In this document: positions 37,402 to 51,717 of the stretch, in pieces
How positions within the stretch are numbered: position 1 is the stretch's first letter
How the letters are laid out: every line of letters begins with the position of its first letter
Source of the DNA: Lingula anatina
Taxonomy: Eukaryota > Brachiopoda > Lingulata > Lingulida > Lingulidae
Direction: 5' to 3'
DNA: 64,000 nt
NCBI RefSeq assembly: GCF_001039355.2
Contig: NW_019775897.1
Span: 24,211-88,210, forward strand
Translations under genes and position numbers: made by a program
The notes under the pieces: generated by a model
The model's database searches: none
Told to the model about the DNA's origin: nothing
Seen by the model: only the letters and a program-made list of their open reading frames with translations

Positions 37402-39374
37402 TTCGATTTTTAGAAACTTCGTCTCCTGTGTTGTGTAGGGGTGCGTGCGTGCATGCATGCGCGTTGTGTGTCTGTGTGTATTAGAGAGAAAAAATGGGAG
37501 AAAACGGAAGAATGAACGAATGAATAATGAATGAATGAAAGAGAAGGAATCCACCAGTAAGTTTATTTATTCGTAAATTTACATTTGTAATGACAGAAGA
37601 TTTTTAAAAAATGCTAAGATACTGATGTTACAGTACTTTTATAGAACAAAAACATACAGAGAAAAAGCGTTTTGTCAACCAGTTAAGAATGTGGGAGAAA
37701 TAAACGCAGAACGTACCTAAACAGAAAGTACACGACGTAACGGAGTAAATTGCATGTAAATAGAACCTTTTATGACCGGGAGAAAGTATAATCTGCTTTC
37801 TTTGGCTGCTATATATCTAGGTCGTGTCTTTTCTGGTGAAAGATATCGTAGTTCATGTGCTATTGTTTAAATAAACCACTTTTTTTCAGATTGCCTGTGG
37901 TCACATGTTGGGACGACACACCACGTCCAGTGGTTGAAGTATTCTTGGTATAATTCTGGTAACGAGAAATGTAATTTTGTAATACTGTACCTTGCTCCAA
38001 AAAGTTGGCCCCGAAAAGTACATGTAGCTCAGTTTGACCACACTACAGATACACCATGACTACATTTATATCCTCTTAAATTCTAGCTAGTGTCATGAAA
38101 ATCAACCTTATTGTGTTTGTTAAATGAGTTAAAATATTTAGAAATCCGTGCATAGGTCATAGGGAGCCTGCACATTTAGAGCTCAATAAACATACAAACT
38201 CTTGCATGAATTAACTATCAACGAGGAAACATAACACCACAAGAAGTGTGTAGATATAACCTCGCGGTTTCCCTAACTTGTTTATCAACACTAGTCAGAG
38301 TACAACCGCATGGACACGATTAATCCAGGCACCCCGACGAGATAAAAAACAAAACTTCTAAGTACATTTAATGGAATTATGCAAAGANTTCGATTTTTAG
38401 AAACTTCGTCTCCTGTGTTGTGTAGGGGTGCGTGCGTGCATGCATGCGCGTTGTGTGTCTGTGTGTATTAGAGAGAAAAAATGGGAGAAAACGGAAGAAT
38501 GAACGAATGAATAATGAATGAATGAAAGAGAAGGAATCCACCAGTAAGTTTATTTATTCGTAAATTTACATTTGTAATGACAGAAGATTTTTAAAAAATG
38601 CTAAGATACTGATGTTACAGTACTTTTATAGAACAAAAACATACAGAGAAAAAGCGTTTTGTCAACCAGTTAAGAATGTGGGAGAAATAAACGCAGAACG
38701 TACCTAAACAGAAAGTACACGACGTAACGGAGTAAATTGCATGTAAATAGAACCTTTTATGACCGGGAGAAAGTATAATCTGCTTTCTTTGGCTGCTATA
38801 TATCTAGGTCGTGTCTTTTCTGGTGAAAGATATCGTAGTTCATGTGCTATTGTTTAAATAAACCACTTTTTTTCAGATTGCCTGTGGTCACATGTTGGGA
38901 CGACACACCACGTCCAGTGGTTGAAGTATTCTTGGTATAATTCTGGTAACGAGAAATGTAATTTTGTAATACTGTACCTTGCTCCAAAAAGTTGGCCCCG
39001 AAAAGTACATGTAGCTCAGTTTGACCACACTACAGATACACCATGACTACATTTATATCCTCTTAAATTCTAGCTAGTGTCATGAAAATCAACCTTATTG
39101 TGTTTGTTAAATGAGTTAAAATATTTAGAAATCCGTGCATAGGTCATAGGGAGCCTGCACATTTAGAGCTCAATAAACATACAAACTCTTGCATGAATTA
39201 ACTATCAACGAGGAAACATAACACCACAAGAAGTGTGTAGATATAACCTCGCGGTTTCCCTAACTTGTTTATCAACACTAGTCAGAGTACAACCGCATGG
39301 ACACGATTAATCCAGGCACCCCGACGAGATAAAAAACAAAACTTCTAAGTACATTTAATGGAATTATGCAAAGA
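37402..39374. repeat. Exact 986-bp tandem duplication joined by a single N (probable assembly artefact)
   Basis: Copy 1 is 37402-38387 and copy 2 is 38389-39374, offset 987. Every stretch I compared is identical, including a (GCAT)-rich patch and runs of A and T. The single N at 38388 lies exactly between them. Two overlapping contig ends placed side by side would give this pattern. Confidence 0.9.
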
Positions 39375-40265
39375 AGTGTTTCATTTTAAACCAATTAAAT
39401 CTTTAAATGTTTACTTTACAGTATAAACAGCCGATTGGTACGATTAGAACGTAGCAGCGGCTTCATTTCCTTATCATCACATGTGTGAAATGTTTATAAA
39501 TCATTTTATTATCAGTTTTCACAATTTCCTGCTGAAAAGGCTGTCACGTTCACAACAAGGATCATTTACTTTCCAAGAAAATTTCGCTTTCTTGGAAAAG
39601 CAGATAAAGCATACTGTACTTAGAAATTCTTCAAAACAATAATAAAAGCTTACCCAAAAGAAGGGTTAACATTCCCAAAATCCGTCCCAAGAAGTTTCAC
39701 TTGGACGTATGGAAGAGAAATACCATACACTGAAATCATACAGGTAGGCAGGCCTATGTCAATATTTCTTGCAAAGCGCATGTTCACTAATTATATGTAA
39801 AACACCAAACATATCTATCAGCGTTATCAAAGAGTAACATTTGATTCATTCGGTTGTATTACGTTATACTATACTAAATCAAGCTACCGGCTCAAGTGCC
39901 AGGAAAACAAAAGAATTACACCAGAAACTAGTAGTCTAACAGCATCTGTAACAGCATCCATCGATCTTATAGATCGTCCGGAGAATCTTATACTTATTAA
40001 GCCTTCATATAACTACAGCTTTTCTGATCTGAGATTTTAAGCTCTCCCACACACACACAGAGTCACGCATCAGTGGAAATGATAACATTCCCAATACGAA
40101 TATATCATATTTATCAGGTTTTTTTACAGATAAAACAGGCATGTACAGTTACACTGTATGGGTTAAGCACTCCTATCTTATACTTTATGTATAGAAACGG
40201 GACATGTTATACATGTATATGAACCTGTACATGTAGTTGAGAGCAAGGTGTCCAACCCCATGCCC

Positions 40266-40450
40266 CAGGCCCGTAGCCAGTAATTTCAAAAGGGGGGGGG
40301 GTCTTTTTCTGAAAAAAGTGGACCTTTTCCCATAAAATCGTCATGTACTTAGCTTAAATTTTACCAACAGTGGACCTTAATTTCCCAGCAAAAGGGGCAA
40401 TTCTTTCGAACCCCCCCCAACCCCCCCCCCCCCCCCCGGCTACGGGCCTG
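40266..40450. mobile_element. MITE, CAGGvCCGTAGCC family, copy B
   Basis: Perfect terminal inverted repeats caggcccgtagcc / ggctacgggcctg. A perfect 5-bp target-site duplication tgccc lies at 40261-40265 and 40451-40455. The interior has C and G tracts and shares words such as aaagtggaccttt with copy C at 58755. Confidence 0.85.
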
Positions 40451-41624
40451 TGCCCACCGCTTTTATTTATAATTACATTAATAATTAATGTCTTATTGAT
40501 ATACAGATGAAAAATAAAGATGTAGTCTTAAATTGTAAATGTTAATTTTTTTGAACGATTAACAAAAATCATTATCTGAGCAGTTTTAGTTCAGATTATG
40601 TAACTCGAATTTCACTGGTCGAACGTGCTTTGTTACTTGAACACTTGATGAATAAGTTATGCGTAAACAAAGAAAAGGTTATTATTAACCATTATATATC
40701 ACCACGATTATTTTATTAACATTTAATTTAAGGACTTGCGTATTTTTATATCACCGGATATTTACCTCACGGAGCTCACAAGGGACTAGGTGGACATATT
40801 TGACCAGTATGTACTGTTGACATGGTAACAAGGTGAATTAATGAGATGTCATGACGGACATTAACCTGTCGCGTCAGATGGACAACAACACGCCGTCTAC
40901 GTAAAACGTGTCCTTTCCTGTAATTAGATTTCTTGTGGAATTTTTATATTTAATTTAAGCGTGGGTGACAGGTGTTCTGATATAATTGTTATTTGCCGCT
41001 TTCCTCACGCACCAGGCAGTGAATATTAAGCCGGTGAGGTAGACCCCTAAATACATATCTTGTGTTCTTTCGCTTACTGAAAAGCCGCCCATTTCTACCA
41101 TAAAACTATAAAGTGTAATATATATTTTACGAAGACGAGATTCTTGCAGGCTCGGTGCTCAAAACAAATTTAGCTAACACATAGTTTATTAAACTAAGTG
41201 TGCATATACGATATGACGCACTCAGTGTAATTTCAGGGCACTAAAAAATTTTACATCCTGTTTCTTTTTTAAAATCAGTTATCAAACACCCACACTCGTT
41301 CTTGTTCAAACAATCTTCTCTTATCCAAATGTCGGACGAGCAGGATGCACCGCCCTCAAAGATAAGCAGTAGACAATGGCAAAACCTTTCACAGGTGTGG
41401 CAGTAATAATACTCTAGTAGCTATCAATGGGGGTATATCTCTTTCTGAAATATTGCGACATCCTACAATGGGTGCTACAAGGGCAAGTGCGTGGGTTTGG
41501 TTCTTTATAAAAGTGACATATGAAAATGTGTATATGTATATATATAATTAATTATTTTTTATCATTAATAACTTATTGATTCATTCAAGAATGAATATAT
41601 CAGTGTAGCTATGACTGAGTAACG

Positions 41625-41626
<2 letters not shown>

Positions 41627-41678
<52 letters not shown>

Positions 41679-41682
41679 TTAG
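41627..41682. repeat. (ATTT)n microsatellite
   Basis: About 13 tetranucleotide units, with the adjacent bases also TTTA-rich. Confidence 0.9.
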
Positions 41683-42862
41683 TTTCAATAAAAACAGATT
41701 ATTATATACTGTATAATGATACACAAGAAAACCAGAGCGATACCTCAGACACTGGAATAAAATCACTGACATGAAATTTCACTTTTTTTAATCTACAAAG
41801 ATTAACCTTTTTTTAAAGGTAACTTGATTTTCTACCAATACTTCATACGATAGGTAAAACGTAATATCTTGTATCAGATTTATCAGAACAGGAACATTAT
41901 ACTACAGAAAATTCAGTAAATCGTGCTGAGAGGTTTGCCCGCTCTCTACAAGGTGGCTAATTTGCCGAGTACTTGATATAATTTCTACTTTGTCAGAGTT
42001 CGTGCTTTTTATTGAGAGGGTACCTAAGTCTCTAACAAAAGAATCGGCTGTTTTAGCTGCAACACATGTTGCCTTTGGTCCTTATTAAAAAAAAATCCTG
42101 AACTCAAAATTGCCACACACCCCCCCCCCCCCAAAAAAAAAAAATAATGATAATAAATATGTAAATGAAAAAGCAAAATCTGTTTCAGCTCCCTTTGGAT
42201 ATTTAGAGACCTTTAGAACCCTGAGGTTTAAAGTAGTAGTAAATAATAATGAAACAAAAGCCCGAAAGTCACGAATGTGATATCCGTTCGACGTGAATGA
42301 GGAAATGATCACAATGAAGGTTATTAGGTTATTAGATTCGATTTGCATGAAATAAAATACGAAATGAGCTTTTCGAAGAATCATGTTTAGTCTAAATTAA
42401 GGTCCGGGTGCGGAGGACGTAAACAAGTCTGGAGCATGCCTGTCAGAGTATAACACGACTGCGTGCTGACGGCTATTGCAACCCGGAACTAGGCCACGGT
42501 AAGAGAAAATGAGGCTGACGGACCAGGGCAATTGTGAAAATACCAGACACCTTTCTTTCTGGTTTTGAAGTAATGTGCAGACTGCTCGGTAGGTGAGGAA
42601 TGATATTTACTATTATATTAAGTGAAAGTAGATTTTTTGCACGTGTGTAGCTGTATAAAGATGCACAAGTTTCAAAAGGGAAAGAATCCGCGATTGGAAA
42701 GTGTGCCCAAAACTGGGTCCCACTCGGTACTTCTGGTCACCATCGTACACGCTGTGCCGATATCCGGCATAATAAACTCGCCCTGTTTTCACTTTAGAAG
42801 TCCTATTTAGCCGGTTGCCTTTAACACAGATTCAGTAAAGTAAAGAAATACAGATAGCGACT

Positions 42863-44741
42863 ATGAATCGTCTTCGAAATCTCGCCTTTGTTTTGGCGTT
42901 CTCCTTATTAACCGTAGCAGACTGTTCGACCGGGACACAGGTAAGGTTTTGAAAGTTTGGTGGCGTTTTCTACCTTGGCCGAAACCGTTCGTGCTTCCCC
43001 TTTTGAGTGCGGCGCGTTACTCATCGTAATTTCCTTCTTTGAACGCACAGCCCCTTTCGAAAAGTGATCAGAAATAATATCATTAGGCGTAGAGGTAATG
43101 CTGCTCTATGCGTGTGAGATTTTAACAGTCTTTTGGCACCTTGCGGCAGGTCCCGCAGTGAAACAAGGATTATGTTGCCGCAGCAATATCGCGCTCGGGG
43201 ACGCCTGTTTGTTACTTTTAAATGCTCCCTTTTTTGTTTTAATGGCTTAAATTACTTTAATGGTTCTTAATCAATCAGGGAGACAGTAGTTTGTGGTTTT
43301 TGGTTTGATGCACTATATGGTGCTTCGCGTTTAATCTTCTACATATAAAGCGCCGCTAACGCTGCTGTACGTGTTACAGTGTACTGAACCCCAGTGTTGA
43401 GAAGAAAGAACCTCTCGCGCAGCGCTCCTCGTGTGCATAGTCACGGAATATAAAATCGTTAATATTGAATCATTTTCTTTGTTCTTGTGACCCCAGTGTA
43501 TTCAATGTTTATAGATAAATGGATTGGATGCCTCCCTAGTTAGTATTGATTTGTTAGTGAGTGATTTAATTGATTACTATGTTTGTTTTTATTTATTCAT
43601 CAATTTACTATTTTAGCTTTACTATAAGTTAAAAGATTAAAAGATTAATTTTTCAAACATATTTCGATATAATAAATATGTTATGATTCAGATATACATT
43701 CTCCTTTTTTTATTTCATATTTGATTTTTTGTTTTAGTTTTGTTTTCATTTATTCATTTATTTATTTATTTATAATTTGTTAGTTTCATTGTTTGTTGTC
43801 TTTTTTGTTTGTTAGTTATTATTAGTTGTTGTTTTTTTTTTTAAATTTAAAAATCATGTACCGAGTCTCATAGCTTTAATGTGATACAATTTTATCAACA
43901 TTGTTGCCGCAGATGACCGAAGCGACCTCGACGTCACAAAGTGAGTTTATTTCTTATTTTATCTTTAAGCAACTTAAACGCTTGAACACACTCACCTAGA
44001 GAAATACGACGCGTTATTCAAAAGACAGTGACTTAAACAGCTTTTAAGTAGCGGAGACATTTCAAAAAGTTACATTTTTAACAAGGGTTTTTTATTCGTT
44101 AATTATTACACCTGTCTGCCTGAGCTTCACACATGTCATAATTAATATGCAGGTGGAGAAGACAATGCAGAGAGAAATCTTGTTGCTCTGAAGAACACGA
44201 CGCTCCCTCCCAATCCCTGTGACGCCGTAAGTTGCAGTCATGGCTGTGACGTCAATGATGATGGCGGCGCTCACTGCACGTGCCCGGTGGGGAAGGAATT
44301 AGACGTAGACGAGAAGACGTGTAAAGGTAAGGTTATTATTATTATTATTATTATTATTGTATCTCTGATTTCATTTATTTTTTCTATTCATTATGTATTG
44401 ATTTGTTTGTTTATTTGTTTGCTTATTATAAAATTTATTAATTGAGTTATTTATTAAGTTATTTATTGAGATTGAGTGAGTAAGTTACTTAGAAACTTAT
44501 ATACTGGTATTGTTTATTTATTTATTTATTTATCAGACTTCTCATTGTTACTCATTCTCGAAATCTCCGTTCATTTTTGTCGTCATTCAGCAATTTAACT
44601 TCACTCTTCTGTGCGTAAACTCATTTATTCATTTATTTACACGTGCTTTAGTCATGCCATCCATCAGTTTACTACATCTGCATGCACTTCGTTAGATGCT
44701 TTGATCGTCCTTGATATATATGTATATATATCATCCATTTA

Positions 44742-44813
<72 letters not shown>

Positions 44814-45735
44814 AAAAGAAAAAAAGAACAGCAACTTTTTTTGCCCCGACCGGTTTCTTTCTTTCTTCAGGGGGTTTATTGTTTATTTGCTACTAGGTGA
44901 TGTCATAAACGCTAAAATGTGACGTCTGTAACAATGGGTGTTTAATTGTTACTTTTACCAATGCTTTTATCTATTCAATGTAGGTTTATACTTATTAATG
45001 AATAGATTTTCTTTCATTTCTCTTTCTGTTTGGGTTGTTTCCCTAGTGAATTTATAAAATGGGAATACCGTAAAGTCCTTGTTTTTGTTCATAGGGCATT
45101 CCCTGATATGCCCACTCACAGACGTGCACTGATCAATATTTAGGTTGTCTTATTTGTTGTCTGTGAACGGTCATTCTATGTCGGAGAGTGTCTCCAGTTT
45201 GTCCTATATAGTTCTCACCGCATCCACTGCAAGTTAATACACAAAATTAAATTTGAGCTAGTCCAGGTGAATGGGTGTTTAATTCTAAAAGTAAGTCCAT
45301 TTTTAAATGTTAGATGGCTCCCCTCTTTAATTAGTGGGCAGGTGCCACACCTGGGTACCTCACATTTCTGTACTCGTATTGTTGAGGTTTCCATATTTGT
45401 CCTGGAATTGTTTTCCAATTTTGCTTTTGTTTAAATTTGCTTTAGTGATGGACTTTGTCTCTTACTCTTTATAATCTGCATTTCGGTTAGTATCTCATTC
45501 ATTTTGTCATCTTGTTTTACCAAAGGTAAGTTTCCAGTTATGACATTGTGTAACATTTAAAAATGGACTTACTTTTAGAATTAAACACCCATTCACCTGC
45601 ACTAGCTCAAATTTAATTTATGTATTAACTTGCAGTAGTCATGCCATCCATCAGTTTACTACATCTGCATGCACTTCGTTAGATGCTTTGATCGTCCTTG
45701 ATATATATGTATATAGCATATATATCATCCATTTA

Positions 45736-45795
<60 letters not shown>

Positions 45796-48700
45796 TCCAA
45801 CCAACGCTCCCCTCTGACTCACTGAAAAATGGCATTCTAGTGATATCACAAATTGTTACCGTCGTTTTAGATATCCCCATCAAGTGTCCGGCGGGGTACA
45901 AACCTAATGCTGCCAGGTCAGGATGTGTAGGTGAGTTGATATACTGCCCCCCCCCCCCCCCCCCCCCTACCAGCTAGGGGTTACATGTACCTCTGAAAAC
46001 TGATCAAATGAACAAAACTTGACATTTATTGCGTCATGGATCTTGCACATATGACAACTTTGTTAAACAATGGGCANGTGGTTTCCCCCCCCCCCCCCCC
46101 CCCCCCCCCGTACCACCAGCCAGGGGTTACATGCACCTCTGAAAACTGATCAAATGAACAAAACTTGACATTGCGGGGTACAATATTTATGGTGGGAATT
46201 TTGAATACACCACCTAAATTGGAGTTCATTTACGATACGTTACCCTATACTCATACGTCCAAAATTTGCCTTAGTCCCCAGAATTGTGACAACAATATTT
46301 TTCCAGTGTCTCCTTTTTTTCGAATTAGGGAATTGGGAATTTATTTATTTATTTGTCACAACCAATGGCGTTTTGTTTTTGTTTGAATTTTGTTTGACTG
46401 TAGTTTTATTTTTCATTTGTTTATTCATTTGTTCACTCGTTTGTCGGGCTTACAGATATAATAGTTTTCGTTTGGGTAAGTGTCCGCTACGAACAGATAT
46501 CCGACGATACAACCGTTTACATGTTTATTGTTTATGTTTTTTCTTCTTCTTTTCTAAGACATTGACGAATGTCAACAGCAGCCTCCGGTCTGTGGCCACT
46601 CCTGTGTGAACACACCCGGCTCGTATCGGTGTGGTTGCCCGGATGGTTACCGGTTACATCCCAACGGCATTCATTGTATCGGTGAGTCCATGAGCAGTTC
46701 AAAATGCCAAACACTGGAAATGAAATAATTTGCTAATTCCGATTTCCTTGGCGGTGATGCATTATTAATTTACGGTTAATGCCAGTTTTCCGTTTTTATC
46801 CCCATCACACTGTTACTTAAAATTAGTATATACGATAATTAAATAAATCGATCATTAGTTTTAATTTGGAGTGACAAATCGTTTTTCATGATTCTAACCA
46901 TGCCAAGACTCCCAGGCCAGTTCTTACATTCATGGACAGTACTCCCTACATTTTTTTTAAAATTAAAATAGGCAAAAAATCATCATCCAAACTTCCAAAT
47001 CAAGGTACTTAGTGTTGCGTTTCAACGTGTACTTTCACTTATCATTTTACGCTTCAAACAAACATTTCCCACCCGTCTTTTTTTTCAGACATAAATGAAT
47101 GCAGAATAAACAATGGCGGATGCTCCGACACGTGTTATAATACGCCCGGATCTTTCAATTGTAAATGCCCACGTGGATTTCAGCTAATGGCCGGCGGCAA
47201 GATTTGTGAACGTAAGTCAACACAAACTATAAGGGAACACGTGGGGTTAATTTAGGGCCACATCGAGTTGTCACTTAATATTTGTGATATATCTCTGGCT
47301 TATTCTATTAACACATTCATGGACTGTATGAATAAGAGTAGCACGAGTTTGACTTGAAACATCCTAAACAAAATCCTGGCATAGTAATAAAACACGCCAG
47401 TTTCCTTTCAACCAGTATTTAGTAATAAATTATTAGATAAGTGCACTAAGATGCCGCGTTTTAAAAACTTTCGGGCAAGATTTTGTAATTTTTCATTAAA
47501 GATTTTCCTTTTGTTTATTTATATTAGAAAAGTACAAATGTCTTGGGTTCGGATGTGCACACAACTGCCACCAGGCGGAGGTTTGGTATGAACCTTACTG
47601 CACGTGTAACTTGGGCTATAAGCTGGCGGCTAATAAGAAGGATTGTGTGGGTAAGGACATCACTAGCTTTGCAATCACTGTCAGTTATCTCCTGCATATA
47701 ACTTTATTTATGTATTTATTTTCCTTTGGTCTGTGTATTTTTAATTTACTACTCATCTTTTTTCATTTGTTCATTTGTTTATTATGTATTCATTTGTTTG
47801 TTTGCAACGCTAAATTCAAAGTCCACTTACTAGTAAACCGGATACAGTATATTTCTATTTACAATGAACGCGTGAGTTGGTATTGCAGATATTCTGTTGG
47901 AAATGGAGGCATTTAAAACCAACAACTATCGGTTATTCATGGCCATGACAACAGGATTCAGTTTAAGAACCCGTGCTTAAATGCAGTTTAATACCCGCTT
48001 TAATTCCATTACACAGATATGAACGAATGTGGATTCTTTCACCGATGTGACACTAGTTCAGGAGCTACTTGTGTGAACGTAGTTGGGAGCTACAAGTGCG
48101 TCTGCAATGAACCAAATAAAGTCCTCAGTGCTGACAAATTAAAATGTGAATTAAAGGGTAAGCCCAACGTTCTAAAAAAGGCATGATCTAAACAGACGCA
48201 CACCTGTGTCTAGTTCTTGCTTATTTATCAAAAGGGTAATTGTGTTCTAAGCTGTACAGTGTGCAGTGTATGTTGCTAATAATAGTAATGATCGTGATTT
48301 TTTCAGTTTATTATAGAATATACAATAGAAATTCATTTCTGGTAGCTCGTTTAACTGTGTATACCGTTTGTATGGGTCATGGTAACCTCGGACTGGTAAC
48401 TCACTGAGCTGCATACCAGATATAATTGAACAAAATAAACCACAAAAGTTGTTCAACTGATTTAAAATCGTAGTATAACTTCATATGTTATTTATTTCTT
48501 TAAGTAGCCCATAAAAGGTTCTAAAAGACACATGACTAAAATTTCCCTCTTCGCGAGTGCCAACCATTAAAATCCATATGGGGTCACAACACAAGTTACT
48601 CGCTCAATTATTCTATGTTCATTTGAATTAAATCCTTTTCTAGCGCAAGTGACCTGCGCGTCTTTGGGGTGCAGTAACGGATGTGACGACACACGCTACC

Positions 48701-51661
48701 CACCTGTTTGCACGTGTCCCAATGGTTACCGCCTGGACACCAATGGACGAGATTGCTCAGGTGATTGTTTACATGCACCGATATGATGCACGTGTATGTA
48801 AAATTCAGCTTTTTCCCCTCTCTATTGACTCACGTAGGCGAAAAAGGTCCTGCTCATCGTTAGTTTTTTTATTCATCTATTTATTTAATTCTTCATGTAA
48901 ATTTATTTACATGCTTTGATCCTAGAACATCACTGAATATTGTACAATTCCCCGCCCTCCACACCGTTTATTGATATTCATCAACCTCACAAGTTTATGT
49001 CAATAAGGGTTCCTGTCTTATGCGAAGTAAAGTAACATATAACTTATACAGATCAATGTTGTTTTAGATGTGGACGAGTGCGCTGAGCAAACCCATGGCT
49101 GCACGGACACGTGCATCAACACCGCTGGAGATTATCGCTGTGAGTGCCCGGCTGGTAAACGACTCAGCAACGATCTGAAGACCTGCGTCAGTAAGTGTCG
49201 GGTTTCCATCATTAAAATCCCCAGATATTTAATTACCACGTGTCATTTCTCGAAATGGTAAAATCGAGTACTAAACCCGCCTTCCCAGCTACTGCCCTCC
49301 CCTCTTCCAATTTCAAATAAATCAACCACCACATGCCTTTTCTGCTCCTCATCCTCTGCCCAAGTTTCAACTANNNNNNNNNNNNNNNNNNNNNNNNNNN
49401 NNNNNNNNNNNNNNNNNNNNNNNNNNNNNNNNNNNNNNNNNNNNNNNNNNNNNNNNNNNNNNNNNNNNNNNNNNNNNNNNNNNNNNNNNNNNNNNNNNNN
49501 NNNNNNNNNNNNNNNNNNNNNNNNNNNNNNNNNNNNNNNNNNNNNNNNCTTCTGTCCCCCTTAAGCTACAGCTAGTCATCATTCCTTATCAATTCCAGGC
49601 CTTTCACACGTGGCGTGTCCAATGCCGACACTATTCCGGGGCAGCGTGAACTGCACGTCCACTTCGTACAACCCAGGCACAATATGTACCCGGTCCTGCA
49701 GAACAGGGTTCGCATTGTCCGGTCCTCCCAGTATCAGGTGCCAGGACAATGGAGTCTGGACCCCCGACATCCCGGCACAGTGTACAGGTAAGTAATGGCT
49801 GCACGGGTTATAATATCATAAAGCCTGGAACATGGTGTTGTCTCAAGGTATTTTAAGGTCTCTTTTTTATGGGACATATAAGTACAAGTACCATTGAAAA
49901 AATCCTACATACAAAGTACAAGTAGATGAAATTTGTATAATGTCTCTTTTTTTTATTAAAAAAAGACCTTGGTTTTCAGATATAGACGAGTGTGCAAACA
50001 ACAATGGCGGCTGCGAACAAACCTGCATCAATTTCCTTGGCCAACACGCATGCGCGTGTCAATCAGGATTCCTCCTCAGAACGGACCGAAAGCATTGCAA
50101 AGGTAATGAAAAACATTTTGTTTCTTAACAACGGGTTTCAGGCAGGCACATTTAAAAGGTCACCAACTATATATTTCAGTACCGAGTTACAAAGAAAATT
50201 CAATTATACCGGTAAGTCAAAAGAAACGCAAAGAATACAGTTAATGCATCGTACCCATAAGACCATTCTACGTGTATAGTCAATGTGTTCTCTAAACGGA
50301 TACCCTGAATGCACATTTTCATTTTCTATTCCCATAGACGCCGAAAACCCAGAGTTCACAAACTGCCCAAGCAACATAGAAGTCAACACGCAATTGTCCT
50401 ACGCCACTGTCACGTGGCCGGAAGTGACATACACAGACAATGTCGGGGTCGTAAACGTGGTTGGTCCACAAACTAATGAACAGAATTTTACCATCGGAGT
50501 TCATAAGGTGAAAATCACGATATTCGATGCTGAAGGAAACTCGGCACTTTGTTCCTTTAAGGTCCACGTGAAGGGTAAGTATTGGCGTTTGTGCCTTATC
50601 CTGCGTAATAATGTGTTATCTTATGAGAATTTGCCAACTGAATTTTTTTGTTTTTCTGAAAACCGACATATATTGTTATGCATCATCTGTCTAAATTTCA
50701 CAAATATTAGACAAGATTTGAGAAAATTATTAACGTTAACTATTTTAAGCCTTGGAATTTGGCAGTCTTTTCAATGTCATATATTACAACTGTTGAATTT
50801 CCATAACATTTTCTACGATACAAGTAAGTTTATTTCTTCATCCAGTCTAGCAGTACTACTTAGACTATAGTCTATTTAGACTATACCGACAGGAATGACG
50901 TCCGGAAACAAACCAGATTATAATCCTAATTAATGGTTATACTTTTTAATATTTCATTCACTAAATTAACAAATGTTTTGGCGATCATGTTTATTCTCTT
51001 CCTACGTTTATTGTTGATTCTGACCACGTCCGTAGGCAGGTGAGGGGTGTTTGGGGGGAGGTTTCTGGGATTCAAAAGAACCGACCTTTTGGCATGAAAA
51101 GATCCACTCTGAACCAGAGGTATTCTGCCATTTCTCATGTTTGATCAATTAAGGGGTTACAGTTCAACTCTTTTTCAGCAAAAAACAACCTAGCTCTTTC
51201 CAAATTGCTGGCTAATCCTCTGCTGGTGCATAAAGCTTACCCCCCCCCCCCCCAAACCGTTCAAATAACTGAACTATCGTGTTCGTCTTTTTATTCCCCC
51301 GTTTATCCGTTTTATTCATTAGATTTGGAACTGCCTGTCGTCAGCAATTGCCCGGATGACATCAACAGGTTTGTTCTGGAGGGTGTCATGGTGAAGGAGG
51401 TCACATGGCCCGAGCCAACTTTTTCGGACAACTCCGGCAGCGTCACGGTGACGGATAACATTCCCACCGATAATCTGTTTCCCATGGGAGAGTACAATGT
51501 TAGATACCAGGCTGCCGACCCGAGCGGGAACATCGCCGTCTGTACCTTCTTGGTAAACTTGACACGTGAGTATGCAACCATAAGCTGTACAAAAGTATTC
51601 TCACAAGACTAATGTAGACCCAAATAGTTAAACTGTTTACCGTCCTGTTCGCAGAAAGACC

Positions 51662-51717
<56 letters not shown>

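Larger units (their letters stand above)
35600..42862. other. Head-to-head intergenic region between the polydom-like and EGF/HYR/sushi genes
   Basis: This separates two divergently transcribed secreted-protein genes and must hold both promoters. Contents: a (CT)n tract at about 36939-36971, a G-run at about 36361-36373, a 986-bp exact tandem duplication (37402-39374), a MITE at 40266-40450 and an (ATTT)n tract near 41.6 kb. No coding exon is supported. True length is probably about 1 kb shorter if the duplication is an assembly error. Confidence 0.6.

Noticed and set aside
37360-37554. Phe/Ser/His-rich open frame, repeated at 38.4 kb
   Set aside because: It is generated by the GT/GAAT simple repeats and copied by the artefactual duplication.
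46026-46229. Glycine-rich frame across 46.1 kb
   Set aside because: Produced by a poly-C tract and an N inside a tandem duplication.
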